Below, one piece after another: positions 18,755 through 26,706 of a stretch of 64,000 nt of DNA. Made by a program: the position numbers and the translations under genes. The notes beneath the pieces are model-generated. The model was not told where the DNA came from. It did not search any database and worked only from the letters and a program-made list of their open reading frames with translations. The stretch covers positions 186,001 to 250,000 of the forward strand of contig NZ_JAERQY020000003.1 of NCBI RefSeq assembly GCF_016735495.2, in the 5' to 3' direction. This DNA comes from Lysobacter sp. MMG2 (GTDB taxonomy: Bacteria; Pseudomonadota; Gammaproteobacteria; Xanthomonadales; Xanthomonadaceae). Each line of letters opens with the position of its first letter. The stretch's first letter is position 1.

Positions 18755-20230
18755 ATGTCCGCAAGCATTGCCACGACGTCGAAGGCCGCGACGCCCCGTC
18801 GCCGCCCGCTCGCCGCCGCATTGCTGGTCGCGCTGGCGTTGCCGGGGATGGCCTTCGCGCAAACGGCGAAAGAAAAGGAGCTGGAGGCGCGTGTCGCCCA
18901 GCTCGAAGCGATGGTCCAGCAGCTGGTGGCGCAGCAGCAACAGCAGCAGAGCCAGATCAGCGAAGTGAAGACCGCGCAGGCCGCCGCGCCGGCGACACCG
19001 GCCGCACCGGCCACGGCAACGGCGGGTGCTCCGAAGGTGCAGCCGATCCAGACCACGACGATCACGCCGAACGCGAACCCCGGGACGCGTTTCTACTACG
19101 GCGGCTTCATCAAGCTGGACGCCTCGGTCACCGACACCAACGACGGCGACATTCCCGACGGCACGGTCGGTCGCCTGTTTTACGTGCCCAAGGCGATTCC
19201 GGTCGGCGGCGGGCATCTGGCCGAAGGCGGCACCGACACCGACATGGGCGTGAACTTCTCGCGCTTCTGGTTCGGCGCCGACACCGACCTGGACAGCGGC
19301 GACAAGCTCAAGGCGTACCTGGAGTTCGACCTGTTCGGCGGCGGCAGCACTGCCTTCACCGGCAACGAGATCGCCACCAACACCTACGCGCTCACGCTGC
19401 GCCAGGCGTACGTGCAATGGAACAACTGGCTGGCCGGCCAGACCTGGAGCAACTTCCAGGACACCGCCGCGCTGCCCGACACGGTCGACTTCCTCGGCCC
19501 GACGGAAGGCACGGTGTTCGTGCGCCAGGCGCAGGTGCGTTACACCAACGGTCCGTGGTCGTTCTCGATGGAGAACCCGGAAACGGTGTTCACGCCGTTC
19601 AACGGCAACATGGCGCAGGTCGCCGGCGACGACGGTCCGATGCCCGATTTCACCGGGCGCTACACGCTCAAGGGTGATTGGGGCCACTTCGGCATCGCGG
19701 GCCTGGTCCGGCAGCTGAAGTACCAGGCCGCCGGCGTCGCCGCCACGCCGACCGCGCCGGCGCGTCCGGCCGTGGAAGACGAGAGCACCGGCTACGGCCT
19801 GAGCGTCTCGGGCAAGTTCAACCTCGGCAAGAACGACGACATCCGCTACATGATCACCGGCGGCAGCGGCATCGGCCGTTACCTCGGCCTGGCGCTCAAC
19901 AACGACGCCGTGCTCGATGCGCCGGACACCAACCCGAACCGCGGCCTGGACAACATCGACGTCATCGCCGGCTTCGTCGGCTGGCGCCATGTCTTCAGTC
20001 CGAAGCTGCGCACGAACCTGTTCTACTCGCGCGCCGAGTACGACCAGGACACGGACTTCACTGGCCTTGGCATCACCAAGGGCGCGCAGTCGGCGCACTT
20101 GAACCTGATCTACACGCCGCTGCCCAAGCTCGATGTCGGTGCGGAGCTGATCTGGGGCCAGCGTGAACTCGAGAACGGCGACCGCGGCGACCTCAATCGC
20201 CTGCAGACGCACGTGAAGTACAACTTCTAA
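18755..20230 (+). CDS. DcaP-like trimeric outer-membrane porin
   Basis: A 491-residue protein with a signal peptide (through GMAFAQ, about residue 37). A short coiled coil follows (KEKELEARVAQLEAMVQQLV plus a Gln-rich run), then an Ala/Pro/Thr linker and a beta-barrel that ends in the outer-membrane C-terminal Phe. This N-terminal coiled coil plus barrel is the DcaP-porin layout; DcaP family members pass small organic anions such as dicarboxylates. The ATG at 18755 has GGGAGGGG upstream. The next gene, an MHS-family inner-membrane transporter, begins 12 bp after the stop, and acs is divergent. Together they suggest entry of acetate or another short organic acid across both membranes. Confidence 0.87.
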   Translation: MSASIATTSKAATPRRRPLAAALLVALALPGMAFAQTAKEKELEARVAQLEAMVQQLVAQQQQQQSQISEVKTAQAAAPATPAAPATATAGAPKVQPIQTTTITPNANPGTRFYYGGFIKLDASVTDTNDGDIPDGTVGRLFYVPKAIPVGGGHLAEGGTDTDMGVNFSRFWFGADTDLDSGDKLKAYLEFDLFGGGSTAFTGNEIATNTYALTLRQAYVQWNNWLAGQTWSNFQDTAALPDTVDFLGPTEGTVFVRQAQVRYTNGPWSFSMENPETVFTPFNGNMAQVAGDDGPMPDFTGRYTLKGDWGHFGIAGLVRQLKYQAAGVAATPTAPARPAVEDESTGYGLSVSGKFNLGKNDDIRYMITGGSGIGRYLGLALNNDAVLDAPDTNPNRGLDNIDVIAGFVGWRHVFSPKLRTNLFYSRAEYDQDTDFTGLGITKGAQSAHLNLIYTPLPKLDVGAELIWGQRELENGDRGDLNRLQTHVKYNF

Positions 20231-20242
20231 GGGGCAACGACC

Positions 20243-21910
20243 GTGTCCACCATCACCGCAAACAGCTCCAAAGACGTACCGCTGACGCAAGGGCACAAGA
20301 AGGTCATCTTCGCGTCCAGCCTGGGCACCGTGTTCGAGTGGTACGACTTCTATCTGTACGGCTCGCTCGCGGCGATCATCGCCAAGCAGTTCTTCAGCGG
20401 CCTGAACGAAACCAGCGCCTTCATCTTCGCGCTGCTCGCCTTCGCGGCGGGCTTCGCGGTACGCCCGTTCGGCGCGATCTTCTTCGGCCGCATCGGCGAC
20501 ATGATCGGTCGCAAGTACACGTTCCTGGTCACCATCGTCATCATGGGCCTGTCGACCTTCCTCGTCGGCATCCTGCCCAACTATGCGTCGATCGGTTTCG
20601 CCGCACCGGCCATCCTCATCGTCCTGCGCTTGCTGCAGGGCCTGGCGCTGGGCGGTGAGTACGGCGGCGCGGCGACGTACGTGGCCGAGCACGCACCGCA
20701 CGGCAAGCGCGGCCTGTATACGAGCTTCATCCAGACCACCGCGACGATCGGCCTGTTCCTGTCGCTGCTGGTGATCCTGGGCGTGCGCACCTACCTGGGC
20801 ACGGAAGAGTTCGAACGCTGGGGCTGGCGCATTCCGTTCCTGCTGTCGATCATCCTGCTAGGCGTGTCGGTGTGGATCCGCATGCAGCTCAACGAGTCGC
20901 CGCTTTTCCAGCAGATGAAGGCCGAGGGCAAGCAGTCCAAGGCGCCGATCACCGAGAGCTTCTTCTCCAAGAACGGCAAGATCGTGCTGCTGGCGCTGCT
21001 GGGTGCGACCGCCGGCCAGGCGGTGGTGTGGTACGCGGGCCAGTTCTACGCGATGTACTTCCTGACGCAGTCGTTGAAGGTGGACGCCACTACCACGTGG
21101 CTGCTGATCGCCGCCGCGCTCGCCATCGGCACGCCGTTCTTCATCGTGTTCGGCTGGCTCAGCGACAAGATCGGGCGCAAGAAGATCATCATGGCGGGCT
21201 GCCTCATCGCCGCGCTGACCTACTTCCCGCTGTTCAAGGCCCTCACGCACTACGCGAACCCGGCCATCGCCGAGGCCAGCACCAACGCCCCGGCCGTGGT
21301 GCATGCCGATCCGGCGACGTGCTCGTTCCAGTTCGATCCGGTGGGCAAGAAGGTCTTCACCAACTCGTGCGACATCGCCACCGCTGCGCTGGCCAAGGCC
21401 GGCGTGCCGTACACGATCCAGCCGGCGCCGCAGGGCAGCGTCGCGCGGATCACCGTCGGCGCGGTGGAAGTCGGCGGCTTCGAAGGCGCCGGGCTCTCCA
21501 AGGAAGACAGCAAGGCCAAGACCGATGCCTTCGGCGCGGAACTGAAGAAGGCGCTGACGGCCGGCGGTTATCCGGAGAAGGCCGATCCGGCGCGCATCAA
21601 CAAGCCGATGGTGCTGTTGATCCTGGTCATCCTGGTGCTCTACGTGACGATGGTCTACGGGCCGATCGCCGCGTGGCTGGTGGAGCTGTTCCCCACGCGC
21701 ATCCGCTACACCTCGATGTCGCTGCCGTACCACATCGGCAACGGCTGGTTCGGCGGCTTCCTGCCGACGATCGCCTTTGCCCTGGTCGCGGCCACCGGCA
21801 ACATGTATTACGGCCTGTGGTACCCGATCATCATCGCGCTGATGACGTTCGTGATCGGCTCGCTGTTCCTGCGCGAGACGAAGGACGTGGACATCACCGC
21901 GAACGATTGA
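20243..21910 (+). CDS. MHS-family (metabolite:H+ symporter) MFS transporter
   Basis: A 555-residue major facilitator protein with the MHS signatures GTVFEWYDFYLYGSLA, RPFGAIFFGRIGDMIGRKYTF, RLLQGLALGGEYGGAATYVAEHAP and LSDKIGRKKIIMAG. Members import carboxylates such as alpha-ketoglutarate, propionate, proline or acetate with protons. The start is a GTG with AGGGGC upstream, 12 bp after the porin stop, so the two form an operon. An unusual soluble insertion of about 120 residues (about 333-452), with two cysteines, lies between two late membrane helices; most MHS proteins are near 430 residues and lack it. Context (acs divergent) suggests a short organic acid; the substrate is unproven. Confidence 0.88.
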   Translation: MSTITANSSKDVPLTQGHKKVIFASSLGTVFEWYDFYLYGSLAAIIAKQFFSGLNETSAFIFALLAFAAGFAVRPFGAIFFGRIGDMIGRKYTFLVTIVIMGLSTFLVGILPNYASIGFAAPAILIVLRLLQGLALGGEYGGAATYVAEHAPHGKRGLYTSFIQTTATIGLFLSLLVILGVRTYLGTEEFERWGWRIPFLLSIILLGVSVWIRMQLNESPLFQQMKAEGKQSKAPITESFFSKNGKIVLLALLGATAGQAVVWYAGQFYAMYFLTQSLKVDATTTWLLIAAALAIGTPFFIVFGWLSDKIGRKKIIMAGCLIAALTYFPLFKALTHYANPAIAEASTNAPAVVHADPATCSFQFDPVGKKVFTNSCDIATAALAKAGVPYTIQPAPQGSVARITVGAVEVGGFEGAGLSKEDSKAKTDAFGAELKKALTAGGYPEKADPARINKPMVLLILVILVLYVTMVYGPIAAWLVELFPTRIRYTSMSLPYHIGNGWFGGFLPTIAFALVAATGNMYYGLWYPIIIALMTFVIGSLFLRETKDVDITAND

Positions 21911-21933
21911 GGGTGGTGGTTGGTTGAAATGCG

Positions 21934-21965
21934 ACAACGCCGGCCTTGCGCCGGCGTTGTTGTTT
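21934..21965 (+). terminator. Intrinsic terminator of the porin-MHS operon
   Basis: A perfect 10-bp stem (ACAACGCCGG / CCGGCGTTGT) with a 7-nt loop is followed by TGTTT, 24 bp past the stop. Confidence 0.85.
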
Positions 21966-22017
21966 ATGGCGTTTGGAGCCAGGCATCCTCGCCTCCGTTC
22001 ACCTCGCCCTTCTCTAA

Positions 22018-22046
22018 CGTCATCCCGGCCTTCGCCGGGATGACGG
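22018..22046. repeat. REP palindrome overlapping the 3' end of yjbR
   Basis: CGTCATCCCGGCC...GGCCGGGATGACGG-type palindrome, a clear copy of the family seen at 0.9, 16.4 and 53.6 kb. It supplies the last codons and stop of the YjbR-like gene. Confidence 0.85.
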
Positions 22047-22442
22047 TGCGAGGTGCGTGCGCGGCCAGCCCTCTTCCGAGGCCTCCTCACCCACCAGCTC
22101 CCGTCGCCGCTTCCTGCTCAGCGTTCCAAGCGCACGCTGATACGACCACGTCACCAGCTCGCGCAGATAGTCCTCCGGCACGCGGCGCACATCGACGACC
22201 GTCACCCAGTACCAGCGCCCCATCCATCGCGCGGGTTTGATACCCGGCTGGTCGGTGAGTTCGACGAAGCGCTCGGGCGTGGCGCGGAAGCTGAAGCGCC
22301 AGCGTTCGGGCTGGCTGGTCTTGAAGTACGCGAACGTCTTGCCGCCGACCGAATAGACGAGGATGTTCGACGGCTCGCCGTGCAGGACCTCCTTCGCCGC
22401 GGGGAAGGAGGCGCAGAAGCGTTTCAGACGCGCAGTGTCCAT
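22020..22442 (-). CDS. YjbR/MmcQ-like protein (CyaY-like fold)
   Basis: A 140-residue protein. MDTARLKRFCASFPAAKEVL, then YSVGGKTFAYFK and KPARWMGRWYWVTV, fit the YjbR/MmcQ family of small proteins (DUF419) with a double-wing DNA-binding-like fold; the in vivo role is not known. The start ATG at 22442 fits the family N-terminus; the longer frame upstream runs through repeat DNA. The final residues (SSRRRPG) and the stop are encoded inside a REP palindrome, so the native C-terminus was probably extended or replaced by repeat insertion. It is the last gene on the minus strand before the MHS terminator, transcribed from its own promoter. Confidence 0.8.
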   Translation of the reverse strand: MDTARLKRFCASFPAAKEVLHGEPSNILVYSVGGKTFAYFKTSQPERWRFSFRATPERFVELTDQPGIKPARWMGRWYWVTVVDVRRVPEDYLRELVTWSYQRALGTLSRKRRRELVGEEASEEGWPRTHLAPSSRRRPG

Positions 22443-22542
22443 GGGCGCATTGTCGCGCGCGGGCTGCTGACAGCGCAGTGTCAGCAGAGCTGAAGGCCCG
22501 GTGCGGGCCCATTGCGAAGCCACGCATGAAGAGCCCTGGGAT

Positions 22543-22619
22543 GTAGCCCGGGTGAGCCGAAGGTGCACCCGGGGCAGGTTTGCGGCGGCCGCCGTCCCGG
22601 CTGCGCTTACCCGGGCTAC
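22543..22619. repeat. GTAGCCCGGGT...ACCCGGGCTAC element, copy 1
   Basis: A 77-bp unit with perfect 11-bp terminal inverted repeats and an internal GCACCCGGGG. A second copy of near-identical size and design lies at 26615-26693. The two bracket the large oxidoreductase gene. The rest of the gene-free stretch 22443-22703 holds only the terminator below. Confidence 0.88.
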
Positions 22620-22647
22620 GAGACTTGCGTTCGCGGCGACGCAAATG

Positions 22648-22669
22648 AAAAACCCCGCCGAAGCGGGGT
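22648..22669 (-). terminator. Intrinsic terminator of the 2-oxoacid:ferredoxin oxidoreductase gene
   Basis: On the minus strand ACCCCGC and GCGGGGT pair around a TTCG loop and are followed by TTTTTCATTT, 35 bp past the stop codon. Confidence 0.88.
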
Positions 22670-22703
22670 CCTTCACGCATGCGCCGGCGCATCACGCCAC
22701 GCC

Positions 22704-25700
22704 TTACGCCACCTTCACGATCCGCAACGGATTGCTCCATTCCTTCAGCAGCTCCGCTTCGCGCGCCTTGGCCTTGTGCAGGTGGTCTTCCTTGACGTGG
22801 CCGTAGCCGCGGATGTGCTCCGGAATCGACGCGATCTCCGCCGCGAGGTCCACGTTGGAACGGTCGAGCTTGCCGAGCAGACCTTCGATCGTCCTGAAGT
22901 AGTCCTCGATCAGCTGGCGTTCCATCTTGCGCTCCTCGGTCTTGCCGAAGATGTCGAACGTGCCGCCGCGCAGGAAGCGCAGCTTCGCCAGCCACTTGAA
23001 CGCGGTGAACACCCACGGGCCGAATTCCTGCTTGATCAGGCGGCCCTGCGCATCCTTCTTCGCCAGCAGCGGCGGCGCGAGGTGGAACTTGAGTTTGTAG
23101 TCTCCGTCGAACTGCTGCTCCAGCTTCCGCTGGAAATCGCCACTGGTGTACAGGCGCGCGACCTCGTACTCGTCCTTGTAGGCCATCAGCTTGAACGCGT
23201 AACGCGCGACGGCCTCGGTGAGATCGGTCGTGCCGGCGACGTTGCGCTCGGCCGCGTGCACGCGCGCGACGAAATCGCTGTAACGCTTGGCGTACGCGGC
23301 ATCCTGGTACTCGGTGAGGAACTTGGTGCGACGCTCGACCACTTCGTCCAGCGAACGCGACAGGCGCGCGTCGTCCAGCGGCAGGAAGGCGACGTTGTCG
23401 GCGCTGCCGTGCGCGGGCACGTGGCGCAGCTCGTCTTCCTTGCGCGTGGAGCGCGGCGCGGAAGTCGCGCCCCACTCGGTGCTTTCCCACGGGCCCGGCG
23501 AGAGCATCGGCAACTCGTGCGGCGTGGCCTCGGCCTGCGTCGGCGCGTTGCGGATCAGGCCGGCGGCTTCGGCGACGGCGTTCGGATCGATCACCGCCAG
23601 GCGGCCCCACGCGAACGCGGTCTTGTTCATCTCGATCGCGGCGCCATTGAGCTCGATGGCGCGCATCAGCGAATCCATCGACAGCGGCACCAGGCCCTGC
23701 TGCCACGCGTAGCCGAGGATGAACAGATTCGTCGCGATGGCATCGCCCATCAGCGCGGTCGCCAGCTGCGTCGCATCGACGACGTGCGGATCGTTGCCGC
23801 CCAGCGCGACCTTCACCGCCGAGATGATGTCGGCCGCCGGGAACTGCATGTCCGGACGCGTGGTGAACGTGCCCGGCATCGCTTCGTAGCTGTTGAGCAC
23901 GACGTTGGAACGGCCCGCGCGCACCTTCGACAGCGCCCAGTAGTCGTTGACGACGACCATGTCGCAACCGATCACCAGGTCCGCCTCGCCCGCGGCGATG
24001 CGCACGGCGTGGATGTCGTCCGGCGACTTCGCGATACGGATGTGCGTGGTGACCGCGCCGCCCTTCTGCGCCAGGCCCGTCTGGTCGAGCACGGAAGAAC
24101 CCTTGCCTTCCAGATGGCCGGCCATGCCGAGCAGCGCGCCGATGGTGACCACGCCCGTGCCGCCGACGCCGGTGATCAGGATGTTCCAGGGCTGCGAGAG
24201 ATCGGTGGCGACCTTCGGCATCGGGAGATCGGCGAGGCGATCCTTCGCGCCGGAGCCCCCGCTCTTATTAGGCTTGCCCTTGCGCAGGCCGCCGCCTTCC
24301 ACCGTCACGAAGCTCGGGCAGAAGCCGTTGACGCAGCTGTAATCCTTGTTGCAGTTGCTCTGGTCGATCTCGCGCTTGCGGCCGAACTCGGTTTCCTTCG
24401 GCAGCACGGAAACGCAGAACGACTTCTTGCCGCAATCGCCGCAGCCTTCGCACACGAGCGAGTTGACCATCACGCGCTTCTGCGGATCGACCATCTTGCC
24501 GCGCTTGCGGCGGCGACGCTTCTCGGTGGCGCAGGTCTGGTCGTAGATCAGCACGGAGGTGCCCTTGATCTCGCGCAGGCGCTTCTGCACGCTGTCCAGT
24601 TCCTTGCGGTCATGGAATTCCATGTCGCCCGGGAAGATCTCGCGCTTGCTCCACTTCGCGATGTCGTCGGAGACGAGGATGATCGTCTGCACGCCTTCGC
24701 TGCGCACCTGGTGCGCGATCTGCGGCACCGACAGCGTGCCGTCCACCGGCTGGCCGCCGGTCATCGCCACTGCGTCGTTGTAGAGAATCTTGTAGGTGAT
24801 GTTGACGCCGGTCGCGACCGACTGGCGGATCGCCAGCGAGCCCGAATGGAAGTACGTGCCGTCGCCCAGGTTCTGGAACACGTGCGGCGTTTCGGTGAAC
24901 GCCGCCTGGCCCGACCACGTCACGCCTTCGCCGCCCATGTGGGTGAAGGTGTCGGTGCTGCGGTCCATCCACGTCACCATGTAATGGCAACCGATGCCGC
25001 CCAGCGCGCGCGAACCTTCCGGCACCACGGTGGAGGTGTTGTGCGGGCAACCCGAGCAGTAATGCGGCACGCGCGGGAACTGCGCGCGCGGCAGGGCGAG
25101 TTCGGATTCCTTCTCCGCCATCCATGCCATGACGTTGCGGATGTGTTCGGAATCGTGGAAGCGCTGGATGCGACGGCCGATGACGCCGGCGATGGTCGCG
25201 GGCGTGAGTTCGCCGGTGGAGGGCAGGATCCACTCGCCGCTTTCGTCGTACTTGCCGACGATGGACGGGCGCTGGCCGCTCCAGTTGTACATGTACTCCT
25301 TCATCTGGCGCTCGATGAAGGCGCGCTTTTCCTCGACGACGACGATGTCCTCAAGGCCCTGCGCGAACTTGGTGATGCCCACCGGCTCCAGCGGCCAGGT
25401 CATGCCCACCTTGTAGACGCGGATGCCCAGATCCGCACACGCCTGCTCGTCCAGACCCAGGTATTCCAGCGCCTGCAAGACGTCGAGGTAGCTCTTGCCG
25501 GTGGTGACGATGCCCAATCGCGCGCGCGGCGAATCGATGACGACGCGGTCGATGTTGTTGGCCCGCGCGAACGCCTGCGCGGCCTTCACCGCGTACTTGT
25601 GCAGGCGCATTTCCTGGTTCATCGGCGGATCCGGCCAGCGGATGTTGAGCCCGCCTTCCGGCATCTCGAAATCTTCCGGCAGCACGATGCGCGTGGCCAT

Positions 25701-26408
25701 CGGATCGACGTCGACCGACGCCGACGATTCCACGGTTTCGGCGATCGTCTTGAAGCCGACCCAGCGGCCGGTGTAGCGCGACATCGCCCAGCCGACCAGG
25801 CCCATGTCGAGGATGTCCTGCACGCCGGCCGGGTTGAGGATCGGCATCATCGCGCTGACGAATTCGTCTTCCGAACCGTGCGGCAGCGTCGAGGAACGGC
25901 AGGCATGGTCGTCCGCCGCGAGCGCGAGCACGCCGCCGAACTGCGAGGTGCCGGCCGCATTGGCGTGCTTGAACACGTCGCCGGTGCGGTCCACGCCCGG
26001 GCCCTTGCCGTACCACATGCCGTAGACGCCCTGCACTTTCGCGCCGGGGAACAGGTTGGTCTGCTGCGTGCCCCAGACCATCGTCGCGCCGAGGTCTTCG
26101 TTGAGACCGGGCGTGAACTTCACGCCGGCGTTCTCGAGGAACTTGCGCGCGCGCCACAGCTCCAGGTCGAAACCGCCCAGCGGCGAACCGCGATAGCCGG
26201 AGATGAAGCCGGCGGTGTTCAGGCCCAGCGCTTCATCGCGCAGGCGCTGCATCAGCGGCAGTCGCACCAGCGCCTGCACGCCGGACAGATAGATGCGGCC
26301 CTTCTCGCGGCTGTACTTGTGCTCGAGCGTGTAGTCGGCATCGAGCACGGAGTTGGTGAGCGCGGTGTTCGCCGAGGACGGCGAGCTGAGTTCGGCGGTG
26401 CTGGTCAT
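22704..26408 (-). CDS. Indolepyruvate ferredoxin oxidoreductase family protein, fused alpha-gamma type
   Basis: A 1234-residue fused enzyme. The N-terminal pyrimidine-binding and transketolase-like domain (about 25-420, with GFISGYRGSPLGGFD and GLNEDLGATMVWG) is followed by the thiamine-pyrophosphate domain (about 440-640, CSGCPHNTSTVVPEGS). A ferredoxin-like cysteine region comes next (about 690-745: CEGCGDCGKKSFC and CNKDYSCVNGFCPSF). Then come a gamma-type domain (about 775-990, ITGVGGTGVVTIGALLG) and a long C-terminal extension typical of the proteobacterial form. The family decarboxylates aryl- or branched-chain 2-oxoacids to acyl-CoA, passing electrons to ferredoxin. The start has GGAG six bases upstream. 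It stands alone with its own terminator, between two copies of a repeat. Substrate unknown. Confidence 0.9.
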   Translation of the reverse strand: MTSTAELSSPSSANTALTNSVLDADYTLEHKYSREKGRIYLSGVQALVRLPLMQRLRDEALGLNTAGFISGYRGSPLGGFDLELWRARKFLENAGVKFTPGLNEDLGATMVWGTQQTNLFPGAKVQGVYGMWYGKGPGVDRTGDVFKHANAAGTSQFGGVLALAADDHACRSSTLPHGSEDEFVSAMMPILNPAGVQDILDMGLVGWAMSRYTGRWVGFKTIAETVESSASVDVDPMATRIVLPEDFEMPEGGLNIRWPDPPMNQEMRLHKYAVKAAQAFARANNIDRVVIDSPRARLGIVTTGKSYLDVLQALEYLGLDEQACADLGIRVYKVGMTWPLEPVGITKFAQGLEDIVVVEEKRAFIERQMKEYMYNWSGQRPSIVGKYDESGEWILPSTGELTPATIAGVIGRRIQRFHDSEHIRNVMAWMAEKESELALPRAQFPRVPHYCSGCPHNTSTVVPEGSRALGGIGCHYMVTWMDRSTDTFTHMGGEGVTWSGQAAFTETPHVFQNLGDGTYFHSGSLAIRQSVATGVNITYKILYNDAVAMTGGQPVDGTLSVPQIAHQVRSEGVQTIILVSDDIAKWSKREIFPGDMEFHDRKELDSVQKRLREIKGTSVLIYDQTCATEKRRRRKRGKMVDPQKRVMVNSLVCEGCGDCGKKSFCVSVLPKETEFGRKREIDQSNCNKDYSCVNGFCPSFVTVEGGGLRKGKPNKSGGSGAKDRLADLPMPKVATDLSQPWNILITGVGGTGVVTIGALLGMAGHLEGKGSSVLDQTGLAQKGGAVTTHIRIAKSPDDIHAVRIAAGEADLVIGCDMVVVNDYWALSKVRAGRSNVVLNSYEAMPGTFTTRPDMQFPAADIISAVKVALGGNDPHVVDATQLATALMGDAIATNLFILGYAWQQGLVPLSMDSLMRAIELNGAAIEMNKTAFAWGRLAVIDPNAVAEAAGLIRNAPTQAEATPHELPMLSPGPWESTEWGATSAPRSTRKEDELRHVPAHGSADNVAFLPLDDARLSRSLDEVVERRTKFLTEYQDAAYAKRYSDFVARVHAAERNVAGTTDLTEAVARYAFKLMAYKDEYEVARLYTSGDFQRKLEQQFDGDYKLKFHLAPPLLAKKDAQGRLIKQEFGPWVFTAFKWLAKLRFLRGGTFDIFGKTEERKMERQLIEDYFRTIEGLLGKLDRSNVDLAAEIASIPEHIRGYGHVKEDHLHKAKAREAELLKEWSNPLRIVKVA

Positions 26409-26614
26409 GCGTGGCTCCGGCGCGGCGAGGACCGCGGAGGTGGCTGCGAACGCCCGGCACCGGGCCTCACGGCCGGCGGGCCGCGAGGTCGAAAGTGCCG
26501 AGCAAAGACTCGGAATTGTAGCAGCCCGTCCCAGTCCGGCCCTGACGCGAGGTGCCGGAGAGCGTCGGGAGGTGACGTTGCCTGTTCAGGCATGGACGCC
26601 ACCCTCCCGAACAA

Positions 26615-26693
26615 GTAGCCCGGGTAAGCGGAGCGCACCCGGGGCCCGGCGGGCAGAAGTCCCCGGGGTGCGGCTTCGCCTTACCCGGGCTAC
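26615..26693. repeat. GTAGCCCGGGT...ACCCGGGCTAC element, copy 2
   Basis: A 79-bp unit with the same perfect 11-bp inverted ends as copy 1 and the inner GCGCACCCGGGG motif; the core differs. It lies between the oxidoreductase start and the nagA stop. Nothing else was seen in the gene-free stretch 26409-26706. Confidence 0.88.
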
Positions 26694-26706
26694 GGGATCA
26701 CTGGAT

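Noticed and set aside
18662-20701. 679-codon minus-strand frame opposite the porin
   Set aside because: Shadow of porin and transporter genes; it also crosses the divergent promoter region.
22563-26618. 1351-codon open frame on the plus strand opposite the oxidoreductase gene
   Set aside because: It is the antisense shadow of a GC-rich gene: Arg/Ala/His/Val-rich low-complexity translation, no family motif, and it runs across repeat DNA at both ends.
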